A stretch of 64,000 nt of DNA from positions 242,327 to 306,326 of the forward strand of contig NZ_JAIVKK010000006.1 of NCBI RefSeq assembly GCF_020524005.1, in the 5' to 3' direction. The translations under genes and the position numbers were made by a program. How positions within the stretch are numbered: position 1 is the first letter of the stretch; every line of letters starts with the position of its first letter. Under the pieces are notes generated by a model. That model saw only the letters and a list, made by a program, of their open reading frames with translations. It had not been told where the DNA came from and searched no databases. Below are positions 17,081 to 28,201 of this stretch, in pieces. The stretch comes from Microbulbifer aggregans (GTDB taxonomy: Bacteria > Pseudomonadota > Gammaproteobacteria > Pseudomonadales > Cellvibrionaceae).

Positions 17081-18475
17081 TTAACGGCCGGGCAGCAGCC
17101 GGGAAAAAATACTCGGCAGGAAGCCCGACATACGTCGCTCGAACAGATACTGATCACGTATCGCAGCCACATCAATCTGCGGGTACCGGCAGGGATCCAG
17201 ATCCTTGCTCACCGTAACCAGCCCGACCTCTTGCAAGGATTTCTTGCCGCTATTCACCAGCTTCTGTTTCTGGTCATCATCGGCCGCCAGATCAAACAGA
17301 CGGGGCGGGGCCACCGGCTGCTTGTTCTTATCCAGTACCACCATGACTTTGGGCTTGAGCCTGCGCTTGTAACTCTGCTCAACCACTACCGCTACTTCAC
17401 CGGTAGACAGTTCAACCTGGGTACCTGTCGGATACAGCCCGATGGACTGAATAAATTCCACTACCAGCTGTTCCTGGAACGCACAGTTGCGCAAGTCATA
17501 CAGCTGCGCCACAGCCTTGGACGGGGGAACCGGATATTCCGCCCCGCGCGGGTTCGTCGCTTCATCGTAAAAGGTAACAATCCCACACATCCGAGCCAGC
17601 ACCGGAATCTGCCCACCACGCAGGCCACGCGGGTAACCGCTGCCGTCGTGCTGCTCGCGGTGACAGTGAACAATATTGATCACCGCCTGCTCGATATTCG
17701 GGTCAGCTGACAGCAGGCGGACGCTGTTATCAACAAAACGACGATATTCCAGCTCTTCTCGCGGACTGCGGACTTTCGCCTGTAAAACTTCGTCTGCGAC
17801 ATAGAGCTTGCCCACATCCTTGAGCAGCGTTGCCATTCCCAGCTGAACCAGTTCTTTGCGGCGCAGACCGATATGCCGACCGAATACCACGGCCCACACA
17901 CTGGCCCGAATGGAATGGCTGTACGTGTGCTCATCCTTTTCGCGAACCCGTGCCAGCCAGGAAAACGCATCGGGACTGCGCAGAACACTGTCCACCAGCT
18001 GAGTAACCACCTCGCTGACAGCACCTGTGGGCAGCGGCCCGTCAGTGCGTAACTGCACCATTACCTGGTGCATACCGTCAATAATCCGACCGTGCAGCTC
18101 GCGGGCCTTGTTCGCTTCTTTTTGCGCCGGTTCGGGCGCAGCGTAGGCATCCCGGCTAATCAGCACGGGTTTACAGTTGATGGCCACGGGCACGCGGCGA
18201 GGCTGCCGACTGTCGGGAGCATTGCCCGCCTTAGTCTGCTGTACAGTGGCCGCGCGGGTAATCTTACGCAGGCGCACGCCAACATCGCCCACAGACTTCA
18301 CCACATCGACATAGACGTAGCGGCAGTACTTCTGCAGCTGCCGAATTTCTTCCAGATCGCGGATATAGAAGCCCTGCAGGGCGAAAGGAGTGCGCGTCCA
18401 CGGGCGATCCAGGCGCGACACAAACATGCCGCGCTGAAGATCTTCAACGAATACTTTTGCCTGCTCGATCGCCAC
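17081..18475 (-). CDS. HD-GYP-type protein with degenerate metal motif
   Basis: 464 aa, GTG start. The first ~130 residues resemble the DUF3391 domain that precedes many HD-GYP c-di-GMP phosphodiesterases ('VFVEDLQRGMFVSRLDRPW'). The HD-GYP domain (about 180-370) is recognisable from 'YSHSIRASVWAVVFGRHIGL', 'ATLLKDVGKLYVADEVL' and 'HDGSGYPRGLRGGQIP'. Usual HDIGK is KDVGK here, and the HHE segment before DGSGYP reads HREQH, so metal ligands are replaced. The protein may bind c-di-GMP or act as a scaffold rather than cleave. It lies alone between the MFS gene (convergent) and hemE. Confidence 0.85.
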   Translation of the reverse strand: MAIEQAKVFVEDLQRGMFVSRLDRPWTRTPFALQGFYIRDLEEIRQLQKYCRYVYVDVVKSVGDVGVRLRKITRAATVQQTKAGNAPDSRQPRRVPVAINCKPVLISRDAYAAPEPAQKEANKARELHGRIIDGMHQVMVQLRTDGPLPTGAVSEVVTQLVDSVLRSPDAFSWLARVREKDEHTYSHSIRASVWAVVFGRHIGLRRKELVQLGMATLLKDVGKLYVADEVLQAKVRSPREELEYRRFVDNSVRLLSADPNIEQAVINIVHCHREQHDGSGYPRGLRGGQIPVLARMCGIVTFYDEATNPRGAEYPVPPSKAVAQLYDLRNCAFQEQLVVEFIQSIGLYPTGTQVELSTGEVAVVVEQSYKRRLKPKVMVVLDKNKQPVAPPRLFDLAADDDQKQKLVNSGKKSLQEVGLVTVSKDLDPCRYPQIDVAAIRDQYLFERRMSGFLPSIFSRLLPGR

Positions 18476-18529
18476 TGATACCGTGCCGTGTAACCTAGAG
18501 AAGTTTGTTTTTGCTTTTTATTGGGCCGC

Positions 18530-18552
18530 CAGCCCCCAGGGATATTGGGCTG
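18530..18552. repeat. Solitary hairpin with AGGGAT loop
   Basis: CAGCCC (18530-18535) and GGGCTG (18547-18552) enclose a loop containing CAGGGAT. It resembles the inner hairpin of the cruciform repeats but lacks outer arms and the second block. Possibly a decayed copy. Confidence 0.45.
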
Positions 18553-18570
18553 CAGCCATGCAAGTTAAAA

Positions 18571-18597
18571 CCCCGTTTTGGCACGACCAAAACGGGG
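18571..18597 (-). terminator. Intrinsic terminator after hemE
   Basis: CCCCGTTTTGG (18571-18581) and CCAAAACGGGG (18587-18597) form a perfect 11-bp stem with a 5-base loop. On the minus strand it is followed by TTTT. It lies 142 bp past the hemE stop and upstream of the HD-GYP start. Confidence 0.75.
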
Positions 18598-18738
18598 CAA
18601 ACTGTCACGGAAGTCTACTCCGCAGTAGACATTTTGTTTGTGATGCGGGTCACGAAAAAGCGTTTACGATAATATCACAAGCCGGTATTCACAAAATCCG
18701 ACCTCCGACACAGGCGGCCAATCCGGAGAAGGCTACTT

Positions 18739-19821
18739 TCAAGCCTGATGGTATTGCCCTGACAGCTCCACCACCGCCTCGATCATGGCGCCGGCATGTG
18801 CCGGATCTACCTGCGGAGTAATACCGTGGCCGAGGTTGAAAATATGTCCGCTGCCGCTGCCAAACGCAGCCAAGATGGAAGCGACCTCTTCGCGAATGCG
18901 CTCGGGGCTCGCCAGCAGGATCGAGGGGTCAAGGTTACCCTGCAGCGCCACCCGGTCACCCACTCGTGCGCGTGCGCTTGCGATATCGGTAGTCCAGTCG
19001 AGACCCAGCGCATCCGCTCCGGTATCCGCCATCGCTTCCAACCACTGACCACCGCCCTTGGTGAACAGGATCGCAGGCACCCGGCGGCCTTCGTGTTCCT
19101 TAATTAATCCTTGCAGGATACGCGCCATATATTGCAGCGAGAACTCGCGATAGGCGCTGTGGCTTAATGCACCACCCCAGGTATCGAAAATCTGCACTGC
19201 CTGCGCACCCGCAAGGATCTGTGCGTTGAGGTAATCCACAACCGAGTCTGCCAGTACGGTCAGCAGCTGATGCATGTCTTCCGGGCGGTTGTAGAGCATT
19301 TCCTTGGCTCGGGCGAAGTCGCGGCTGGAGCCACCTTCGATCATGTAGGTGGCCAGGGTCCACGGGCTGCCAGAAAAACCGATCAGCGGTACGCGACCGT
19401 TCAGTTCGCGACGGATCGCGGTAACGGCATCAGTGACGTAACTCAGGTCACTGGCGGTATTCACCACTTCCAGCGCGGCGATATCGGCGCTGGTACGCAC
19501 CGGCTTTTTGAACTTGGGACCTTCGCCCTCGGAAAAATACAGACCGAGGCCCATCGCATCCGGAATGGTGAGAATGTCAGAAAACAGGATCGCCGCATCC
19601 AGTGGGTAGCGCTCCAGCGGCTGCAGGGTCACTTCACACGCGAGCTCAGTATTACGGCACAGATCCATGAACGTGCCGGCCTGGGCACGGGTGGCGCGGT
19701 ACTCCGGCAGATAGCGGCCGGCCTGACGCATCATCCATACGGGGGTGCGATCGACGGGCTGACGCAGCAGGGCGCGGAGGAAACGGTCGTTTTGGAGCGG
19801 GGCGAACTGGATATCGGACAT
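18739..19821 (-). CDS. hemE: Uroporphyrinogen decarboxylase
   Basis: 360 aa. Removes four carboxyl groups from uroporphyrinogen III to give coproporphyrinogen III in heme synthesis. The N-terminal signature '[19 protein letters not shown]' holds the substrate-binding Arg residues, and '[17 protein letters not shown]' carries the catalytic Asp. '[17 protein letters not shown]' is the second family signature and '[13 protein letters not shown]' lies near the C-terminus. ATG at 19821. It is separated from gltD by 388 bp holding two palindromic structures, so it probably has its own promoter. Its place after gltBD matches pseudomonads. Confidence 0.97.
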   Translation of the reverse strand: MSDIQFAPLQNDRFLRALLRQPVDRTPVWMMRQAGRYLPEYRATRAQAGTFMDLCRNTELACEVTLQPLERYPLDAAILFSDILTIPDAMGLGLYFSEGEGPKFKKPVRTSADIAALEVVNTASDLSYVTDAVTAIRRELNGRVPLIGFSGSPWTLATYMIEGGSSRDFARAKEMLYNRPEDMHQLLTVLADSVVDYLNAQILAGAQAVQIFDTWGGALSHSAYREFSLQYMARILQGLIKEHEGRRVPAILFTKGGGQWLEAMADTGADALGLDWTTDIASARARVGDRVALQGNLDPSILLASPERIREEVASILAAFGSGSGHIFNLGHGITPQVDPAHAGAMIEAVVELSGQYHQA

Positions 19822-19929
19822 GGCAACAACGGCTGGTTAAATGGGCGGCCATTGTACTCGCGAGGGGGAAATTAGGACAGGGACTGGGGTGACTGTGGAT
19901 TTATACGGGTGATTGGGGTGGGCTATTGA

Positions 19930-20013
19930 TACTCCGTGGTACCTGCTCGATCAGAGCTTGGCGGCATCAAAGCCTTCACGCCAAACCGCAGATGAATCGG
20001 AAACCACGGAGTA
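19930..20013. repeat. Long imperfect palindrome between hemE and gltD
   Basis: TACTCCGTGGT (19930-19940) and ACCACGGAGTA (20003-20013) are a perfect 11-bp inverted repeat. TTGGCG and CGCCAA form a second internal pair, so an RNA of about 84 nt could fold into a nested stem. It has no AGGGAT loop, so it is not an obvious member of the cruciform family next to it. It could be a leader structure of hemE or a small RNA. Confidence 0.6.
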
Positions 20014-20060
20014 ACTTCCACATGGTTCAGGCAATGTTTGGCAATTCAAATCGAAGGGAC

Positions 20061-20162
20061 TGTTGCCGGGAAAGGTTTGCCAGACCTTCTAAAACAGGGA
20101 TGTTTTAGAAGAACCCCCACGGATGGGTTTACGGTGTGTCTGGCAAACCTTTCCCGGCAGCA
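20061..20162 (+). repeat. Cruciform repeat element, copy D
   Basis: Outer arms 20061-20084 and 20139-20162 match as an inverted repeat at 23 of 24 positions. The inner hairpin 20086-20111 has a perfect 10-bp stem (CTTCTAAAAC/GTTTTAGAAG) around AGGGAT. The second block (20112-20138) reads AACCCCCACGGATGGGTTTA and onward, a diverged form of the consensus. Arm and stem sequences share nothing with copies A-C. It lies just past the gltD stop and may end gltBD transcription. Confidence 0.85.
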
Positions 20163-20209
20163 GTACCGCCACTAGACCAGCTAGCAGTGCCACACTAATC
20201 CAAAGAGCC

Positions 20210-21643
<1,434 letters not shown>

Positions 21644-24600
21644 TTATTCGCCGCGCTTGCGTACATCGGACAGCAGTCCGGCGAGGCTGGCCGCCTTCGG
21701 CTTGACCAACCAGAATTTATTGAGGTAATCGTCGAAGTTGTCCAGCAACTCCTCACCCCAGGCACTGCCAGTCTCCGCGACAAACTCTTCGATCACTTCG
21801 CGCAGATGGCTCTGGTATTCCTCGAGCGCTTCACTGCTGATACGGCGCAGCTCAATCAGCTCATGGTTGCACTTGTCGAAGAAATCCCGATCCATATCGA
21901 GTACGTAAGCGAAGCCGCCTGTCATACCGGCACCAAAGTTGACCCCGGTCTTGCCCAGTACAGCGACCATGCCGCCGGTCATGTACTCACAGCAGTGATC
22001 ACCCGCGCCTTCCACTACCGCGAAGGCACCGGAATTACGCACACCAAAGCGCTCGCCGGCACAGCCGGAGGCGAACAGTTTGCCGCCGGTGGCGCCGTAC
22101 AGGCAGGTATTACCGACGATACTCGTTTCCTGGGAGGCGAACTCGCTGCCCTGGGGCGGACGGATCACCAGCTTACCGCCGGCCATGCCTTTACCAACGT
22201 AGTCGTTGGCGTCGCCTTCCAGATGCATCTCCAGGCCACCCGCATTCCACACACCAAAGGACTGGCCGGCAACACCGGTGAGACGCAGCTTGATCGGTGC
22301 ATCCACCATGCCCTGATTACCGTGGCGCTTGGCGATTTCACCGGACAGGCGTGCCCCGATCGAGCGGTCGCAGTTGGTGAGATGGAAGCTGAACTCGCCG
22401 CCGGTCAGGTTTTCGATCGCGGGCAGGGTTTCTTCCACCATGCGCTCGGCCAGCAGCCCCTTGTCCCACGGCTCATTCTTCGCCTGCTGACAGGTTTGCG
22501 GCTTGCTGTCGAGCAGCGCATCGGTGTGCAGCAGAGGTGACAGGTCGAGTGTCTTCTGCTTGGCGGTATTGCCTTCCAGCGGCTCCAGAAGATCCACACG
22601 GCCAACCAGCTCATTGAGGCTGCGAACGCCCAGGCTCGCCATCCACTCGCGGGTTTCCTCGGCCACGAACTTGAAGAAGTTCATCGCCATTTCCACGGTA
22701 CCGATGTAATGCTCGTCCCGCAGATCTTTGTTCTGGGTAGCAACACCGGTGGCGCAGTTATTGAGGTGACAGATGCGCAGGTATTTACAGCCCAGTGCAA
22801 CCATCGGCGCAGTACCAAAGCCGAAGCTCTCGGCACCAAGAATCGCCGCCTTGATCACATCGAGGCCGCTCTTCAGACCGCCATCAGTCTGTACCCGCAC
22901 CTTGTCGCGCAGATCGTTGGCTCGCAGGGTCTGGTGGGTTTCCGCCAGGCCCAGCTCCCAGGGGGAACCCGCATAGCGGATCGAAGTAATCGGACTCGCG
23001 GCTGTACCGCCGTCGTAACCGGAAATGGTAATCAGGTCTGCATAGGCCTTGGCCACGCCGGCCGCAATGGTGCCGACACCGGGACGGGATACCAGCTTCA
23101 CGGAAACCAGCGCGTCCGGATTGACCTGCTTGAGGTCATAAATCAGCTGCGCCAGGTCCTCGATTGAATAGATATCGTGGTGCGGTGGCGGCGAGATCAG
23201 GGTAACGCCGGGCACCGAGTAGCGCAGGCGCGCGATCAGGTCGTTTACCTTGCCCCCCGGCAGCTGGCCGCCCTCGCCGGGTTTGGCCCCTTGGGCCACC
23301 TTGATCTGCAGTACTTCTGCATTTACCAGGTAGTGCGGGGTAACGCCGAAACGACCGGAAGCGATCTGTTTGATCTTGGATACTTTATCGGTGCCAAAGC
23401 GGGCCGGGTCTTCACCACCCTCACCACTGTTGGAACGGCCACCGAGGCGGTTCATGGCCTGCGCCAGCGCTTCATGCGCCTCCGGCGACAGAGCGCCAAG
23501 GGACATCGCAGCGGAGTCGAAGCGACGCAGAATGTTTTCCGCAGGCTCCACTTCGTCCAGAGGGATCGGCTGCACGTCTTTTTTCAGTGCCAGCAGATCA
23601 CGCAGGGTCGCCACCGGGCGCTGGTTGATTAGTGTCGCGTAGTCGCGCCAAGCGCCGTAATCACCACTGCGCACAGCTTCCTGCAGCGCTTTGACCACAT
23701 CCGGGTTGAACGCGTGATATTCCTGGCCGTAGACGAATTTATGCAAACCGCCCGGGGAAACCTTCTTACGCGGTTTCCAGGCCAGCTGCGCGCGCGCGCG
23801 CATATCGTCTTCCAGCTCGGCAAAGCCCGCACCCAGCACGCGCGCAGGCGCCTCCGGGAAACATAGATCGATAACGTCCTGAGACAGACCCACCAGCTCA
23901 TACAGCAGCGCACCACGATAGGAAGCGATGGTCGAGATACCCATCTTCGACAGGATCTTGAGCAGGCCTTTGATAATGCCGTTGCGGTAGTTTTTCTGCG
24001 CGGTAGCCGCGTCCAGCTGCAATTCACCGGTTTCGATCAGGTGATTGATGATGCTATAGGAGAAATAAGGATGCACCGCGGTAGCGCCAACACCGATCAG
24101 GCACGCCAACTGGTGCGAGTCGCGTGCAGTCGCCGTATCGACCACGATATTGGAGTCGCAACGCAGTCCATTGTGCACCAGGTGATGATGCACGGCACCG
24201 GTCGCCATCAGGGCATCAATCGGCAACTTGCCGTCTTCAATCGCACGATCGGACAACACCGCAATCACGGTTCCGTCTTTGCGTACCGATTCGGCCACAT
24301 CGCTGCACAGTTTCTCGATCGCGCTTTTCAAATCGAGCTGCGCCGGGTCGTAATTCAGGTCGAAAACCTTCGCGCTGAATTCTTCGCGCCCCAGATCCAG
24401 CAGTGCGGTGTACTTCATGTGTGAAAGTACTGGCGAAGACAGGATAACGCGGTCCGCATGTTCCTGGGTCTGTTCGAAGACGGATTTCTCACGTCCCAGA
24501 CAGGTTTCCAGCGACATCACAATGGTTTCACGCAGCGGGTCGATCGGCGGGTTGGTTACCTGCGCGAATTGCTGGCGGAAATAATCGTACAAACAGCGGT

Positions 24601-26095
24601 TACCTTCGGACAGCACTGCCATCGGGGTATCGTCCCCCATGGAGCCCACCGCTTCCTGACCGGACTCGGCCAGCGGACGCACCACCTGATCGCGCTCCTC
24701 CAGGGAGGAGCTGAACAGTTTCTGATAAACCTTGAACTGCTCAAAAGAGAAATTATTGTCCACCGGCGCCGTCACCAGCGTGGAGCGAATGCGGCGTGCC
24801 TTTTCCTTCATCCACTTTTTATAGGGCTGCGCTTTTTTCAGCTCGCCATCCACATCGGCGGTATGGCGCAACTCGCCCTTCAGGGTATCGACGGACAGGA
24901 TCTGGCCCGGGCCAAGGCGGCCTTTGGCGACAACATCTTCGGGCGCGTACTGGTAAGTACCCACTTCCGAGGCCACCGTGATGAAGTCGTCTTTGGTGAT
25001 CACCCAGCGGGAAGGACGCAGGCCATTGCGGTCGAGGGTACATACCGCATAACGACCATCGGTCAGCACCAGGCCGGCAGGGCCATCCCACGGCTCCATA
25101 TGCATGGAGTTGTATTCGTAGAATGCGCGCAGATCGGAATCCATGGTATCCACGTTCTGCCACGCCGGCGGCACCAGCATGCGGATCGCGCGGTGCATGT
25201 CGATGCCGCCAATGGTCAGCAATTCGAGCATGTTATCCAGGCTGGATGAGTCGGAGCCAGTACGGTTCACCAGCGGCTTCAGCTCCGCCAGCTCGGGTAC
25301 GAGCTCGGTGATGAACTTGTTGGTACGCGCTACCGACCAGTTGCGGTTACCGGTAATGGTATTGATTTCACCATTGTGCGCGAGCATACGGAACGGCTGT
25401 GCCAGTGGCCAGCGCGGCATGGTGTTGGTAGAGAAGCGCTGGTGGAATACACAGATTGCGGTTTCCAGGCGCGGGTCGGCGAGGTCCGGGAAAAACTTTG
25501 GCAGATCTGCGGGCATCATCAGGCCCTTGTACGACACAACCGAAGTCGACAGGCTGGCTATGTATGTGCCTTCGCTCAGCTGTTGCTCAGCTTGACGGCG
25601 GGCAACAAACAACCGCGCATTAAACGGCGCCAATTCAAGAGCTTCGCTGGCGTTGTTGATCAGCAGGTGCTCAAAGCGCGGCAGGGATTCACGTGCGATC
25701 GGCCCCAGACAGTCTTCGTCGGTAGGCACCACGCGCCAGCCTGCGACCTGCAGGCCCTGCGCCTCCACCGCCCGCTCGAGAATAGCGCGGGCCGCCGCGG
25801 CTTTTTCCTCTTCCAACGGCAACATGATGGAGCCCACAGCGTAGAGCTCGGACAGTTCAGTACCAAGAGCCTCTTTCGCTACCGTGCGCAAAAAACCGTC
25901 GGGCTTTTGCAGCAACAGGCCACAGCCGTCACCGGTTTTGCCGTCGGCGGCAATACCACCGCGGTGAGTCATGCAGGTCAGCGACTCAATCGCCGTCTGT
26001 AACAACTTGTGACTGGTCTGCCCTTTCAGGTGGGCAATCAGACCGAAGCCACAGTTATCTTTGAACTCATCCAATCGATACAGACCGCTACCCAT
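21644..26095 (-). CDS. gltB: Glutamate synthase [NADPH], large subunit
   Basis: 1483 aa from ATG 26095, which has GAGGA upstream; the frame is open to 26281 but the family starts at [11 protein letters not shown]. The first Cys of '[13 protein letters not shown]' becomes the N-terminal nucleophile of the glutaminase domain after removal of a short propeptide. The central domain and the FMN-binding synthase domain follow ('[19 protein letters not shown]', '[16 protein letters not shown]'), with the 3Fe-4S motif '[15 protein letters not shown]'. A C-terminal beta-helix GXGXG domain completes the enzyme ('[20 protein letters not shown]'). Upstream lie a terminator and a GC hairpin leader. Damx-type genes often found between aroB and gltB in pseudomonads are absent. 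Confidence 0.97.
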   Translation of the reverse strand: MGSGLYRLDEFKDNCGFGLIAHLKGQTSHKLLQTAIESLTCMTHRGGIAADGKTGDGCGLLLQKPDGFLRTVAKEALGTELSELYAVGSIMLPLEEEKAAAARAILERAVEAQGLQVAGWRVVPTDEDCLGPIARESLPRFEHLLINNASEALELAPFNARLFVARRQAEQQLSEGTYIASLSTSVVSYKGLMMPADLPKFFPDLADPRLETAICVFHQRFSTNTMPRWPLAQPFRMLAHNGEINTITGNRNWSVARTNKFITELVPELAELKPLVNRTGSDSSSLDNMLELLTIGGIDMHRAIRMLVPPAWQNVDTMDSDLRAFYEYNSMHMEPWDGPAGLVLTDGRYAVCTLDRNGLRPSRWVITKDDFITVASEVGTYQYAPEDVVAKGRLGPGQILSVDTLKGELRHTADVDGELKKAQPYKKWMKEKARRIRSTLVTAPVDNNFSFEQFKVYQKLFSSSLEERDQVVRPLAESGQEAVGSMGDDTPMAVLSEGNRCLYDYFRQQFAQVTNPPIDPLRETIVMSLETCLGREKSVFEQTQEHADRVILSSPVLSHMKYTALLDLGREEFSAKVFDLNYDPAQLDLKSAIEKLCSDVAESVRKDGTVIAVLSDRAIEDGKLPIDALMATGAVHHHLVHNGLRCDSNIVVDTATARDSHQLACLIGVGATAVHPYFSYSIINHLIETGELQLDAATAQKNYRNGIIKGLLKILSKMGISTIASYRGALLYELVGLSQDVIDLCFPEAPARVLGAGFAELEDDMRARAQLAWKPRKKVSPGGLHKFVYGQEYHAFNPDVVKALQEAVRSGDYGAWRDYATLINQRPVATLRDLLALKKDVQPIPLDEVEPAENILRRFDSAAMSLGALSPEAHEALAQAMNRLGGRSNSGEGGEDPARFGTDKVSKIKQIASGRFGVTPHYLVNAEVLQIKVAQGAKPGEGGQLPGGKVNDLIARLRYSVPGVTLISPPPHHDIYSIEDLAQLIYDLKQVNPDALVSVKLVSRPGVGTIAAGVAKAYADLITISGYDGGTAASPITSIRYAGSPWELGLAETHQTLRANDLRDKVRVQTDGGLKSGLDVIKAAILGAESFGFGTAPMVALGCKYLRICHLNNCATGVATQNKDLRDEHYIGTVEMAMNFFKFVAEETREWMASLGVRSLNELVGRVDLLEPLEGNTAKQKTLDLSPLLHTDALLDSKPQTCQQAKNEPWDKGLLAERMVEETLPAIENLTGGEFSFHLTNCDRSIGARLSGEIAKRHGNQGMVDAPIKLRLTGVAGQSFGVWNAGGLEMHLEGDANDYVGKGMAGGKLVIRPPQGSEFASQETSIVGNTCLYGATGGKLFASGCAGERFGVRNSGAFAVVEGAGDHCCEYMTGGMVAVLGKTGVNFGAGMTGGFAYVLDMDRDFFDKCNHELIELRRISSEALEEYQSHLREVIEEFVAETGSAWGEELLDNFDDYLNKFWLVKPKAASLAGLLSDVRKRGE

Positions 26096-26248
26096 AGAAT
26101 TCCTCAAAGTGTTATTGCTACCCCGTCCTTCGGAAGTCCAACTGGCTTCCTGTTCGCCGCCCGCAGGCTGGCGCAGGGTATATTTATCTACTTTCGAGCC
26201 AAAATGTGCCGCAGGTTTCACTGGATTTTCCATAGCCCAGTGACAAAA

Positions 26249-26268
26249 AAAGCCCGCATACGGGGCTT
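26249..26268 (-). terminator. Terminator after aroB
   Basis: AAAGCCC and GGGCTTT pair around a short loop; on the minus strand a run of seven T residues follows (plus-strand A run 26245-26251), and T residues also lie on the other side. It sits in the 387-bp aroB-gltB gap and would end the pil-aro transcript before gltB. Confidence 0.75.
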
Positions 26269-26334
26269 TGTTTTTGCACACTTTTTATGTGCCTGCGTTT
26301 CTTGTTATTAGCTCACTTCCCCGGCTTTTACCGA

Positions 26335-26362
26335 GGGGGCGCGCAATATTACTAGCGCCCCC
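26335..26362. other. GC hairpin in the aroB-gltB gap
   Basis: GGGGGCGC (26335-26342) and GCGCCCCC (26355-26362) form a perfect 8-bp stem with a 12-base AT-rich loop. It has no T tract. It could be a leader structure or a decayed terminator. The rest of the 26096-26482 gap shows only the terminator at 26249-26268. Confidence 0.5.
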
Positions 26363-26482
26363 CTGCGATTGCAAGAATTGGCAGTTTTTTTCGCTGTTCG
26401 CAGCACAAAAAACCGATTTATCTTCTCCTTTGACACCCCTGCGTCAAAGAATCCTCACACAAGCCAAAATAGCGCCAAGTCA

Positions 26483-27568
26483 TCACTTTGCGCCGCACAT
26501 TTGCAATGCTTCTATCAGCAGGGGTTTCGGCGTATCGGCAACGATCTGTGCATCACCCAGTGCGCCGAGCAACACCAGACGCAACTGACCATTCTGGACC
26601 TTTTTATCCACAGCCATGGCCTGCAGGTAGTCGTCTACCGCCATATCTGCAGGAGACGCCATTGGCAAACTCGCCTTTTCCAACAGGCACCGCAGGCGCT
26701 GCACATCGCCTGCGGAAATCCAACCCCGCAGTCGGGACAGCTCCGCAGCCATCACCATCCCGGCAGCTACCGCTTCGCCGTGCAGCCAATTTCCGTACCC
26801 TTGCACCGCCTCAATCGCGTGACCGAAAGTATGGCCAAAATTGAGAATTGCCCGTCGTCCGGACTCCCGCTCGTCCTCGGCGACCACTTCAGCCTTGTTC
26901 ACACAGCTTCGCTCAATGGCATAGGCCAGTGCTTCGGGGTCGCGGGCGATCAGCCGGTCCATATTCTGCTCGAGCCATTCAAAAAAAGGCGCATCGCAGA
27001 TCATGCCGTATTTCACGACCTCAGCAATGCCCGCGGAGAGCTCCCGGTCGGGTAAAGTGGTCAGCGTATCGATATCTACCAGCACCAGTTGCGGCTGATA
27101 GAAGGCGCCAATCATGTTCTTGCCCAGCGGATGATTCACCCCGGTCTTGCCGCCTACCGATGAATCCACCTGTGAAAGCAAGGTAGTTGGGACCTGGATA
27201 AAATCCACCCCACGCTGGTAGCAGGCGGCGGCAAAACCACTCATATCGCCAACCACACCGCCGCCCAAAGCAATGACAGTAGTACCGCGATCATGGCGAT
27301 TCTGCAGCAGGGTATCGAAAATACGATTGACCGTATCGAGTGTTTTGAAGGCTTCGCCGTCGGGCAGTTGAATACTGTCAACCCGGTCCAGGCCAGAAAG
27401 ACTTTGGAGTATCCGCTCAAGATATAAGGGCGCTATGGTTTCATTTGTAACCACAAGTGCCTGGCGACCGCGAATATAAGGTAAGAGATGTTCCGGCGAT
27501 GCAATCAAGCTGGAACCAATAAGAATAGGGTAGCTTCGCTCCCCGAGATTGACGTTGAGGCTGTGCAT
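26483..27568 (-). CDS. aroB: 3-dehydroquinate synthase
   Basis: 361 aa. Second step of the shikimate pathway: turns DAHP into 3-dehydroquinate using NAD+ and zinc. Family marks are '[17 protein letters not shown]', the nucleotide-binding '[21 protein letters not shown]', '[20 protein letters not shown]' and '[21 protein letters not shown]', the last with the zinc-binding His residues; the zinc-ligand Glu lies in '[11 protein letters not shown]'. ATG at 27568 with AGGGAG upstream. Co-directional with aroK 105 bp upstream. Confidence 0.97.
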   Translation of the reverse strand: MHSLNVNLGERSYPILIGSSLIASPEHLLPYIRGRQALVVTNETIAPLYLERILQSLSGLDRVDSIQLPDGEAFKTLDTVNRIFDTLLQNRHDRGTTVIALGGGVVGDMSGFAAACYQRGVDFIQVPTTLLSQVDSSVGGKTGVNHPLGKNMIGAFYQPQLVLVDIDTLTTLPDRELSAGIAEVVKYGMICDAPFFEWLEQNMDRLIARDPEALAYAIERSCVNKAEVVAEDERESGRRAILNFGHTFGHAIEAVQGYGNWLHGEAVAAGMVMAAELSRLRGWISAGDVQRLRCLLEKASLPMASPADMAVDDYLQAMAVDKKVQNGQLRLVLLGALGDAQIVADTPKPLLIEALQMCGAK

Positions 27569-27673
27569 GGCAACTCCCTTACTTGCACGTTTATGCTCAA
27601 AGGAAGCACTCTACCACAGGCGGGAAGAACGGTGATGACTGCGACTAACTGGCCAGAGAGGAATTGACCAGTA

Positions 27674-28201
27674 TCAGGAGGATAAAGTACTCGCCAGCAA
27701 GTGGTCTGCAACCATCTGTGCTGCCTGCTTCGGCGTACAGTCATCCGTGTCGCAAACCAGATCCGCCACCTCGCGATAGTACTGTTCGCGCTGCCGAAGG
27801 ATTTCCTGCAATTTAGTACGCGGATCAGCCACCTGCAACAGGGGGCGATTACTGTTCTTTGATGTGCGTTCTACCAGCTGATCCAAACTGGCACTCAGGT
27901 AAACCACCAGCCCATTGTTGATCAGTAATTGACGATTTTCTGGCAACAGGACAATACCGCCGCCGGTTGCGATCACCTGCGGCAAGCCGTTGCAAAGATC
28001 CAGTAGAACTTCATGCTCGCGCTTGCGGAAGCCAGCCTCCCCTTCAACATCGAAAATCCACGGAATATCAGCACCAGTGCGGTCTTCGAGCACTTTGTCA
28101 GAATCGGCAAAAGGCAGCTGCAATTGAGCTGCCAGCAGTTTGCCTATAGTGGACTTGCCGGCCCCCATGGGGCCGACTAGAAAGATGGGCTGACTGATCA
28201 C
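27674..28201 (-). CDS. aroK: Shikimate kinase
   Basis: 175 aa. Phosphorylates shikimate at the 3-OH. The P-loop is 'GPMGAGKSTIGKLLA'; 'FADSDKVLEDRTGADIPWIF' holds the substrate-binding Asp and Arg; 'FRKREHEVL' and 'VIATGGGIVLLPENRQ' are the other shikimate-contact segments, and 'RNRPLLQVADP'-like 'SNRPLLQVADP' is the lid region. Translation starts at GTG 28201, overlapping the pilQ stop by 4 bp (GTGA). This couples a housekeeping amino-acid gene to the pilus secretin gene, as in other pil-aro clusters. Confidence 0.96.
   Translation of the reverse strand: MISQPIFLVGPMGAGKSTIGKLLAAQLQLPFADSDKVLEDRTGADIPWIFDVEGEAGFRKREHEVLLDLCNGLPQVIATGGGIVLLPENRQLLINNGLVVYLSASLDQLVERTSKNSNRPLLQVADPRTKLQEILRQREQYYREVADLVCDTDDCTPKQAAQMVADHLLASTLSS

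Noticed and set aside
24458..25249. Long plus-strand frame inside gltB, and similar frames in chpA and pilJ
   Set aside because: Antisense to conserved coding sequence in GC-rich DNA; no recognisable domain.
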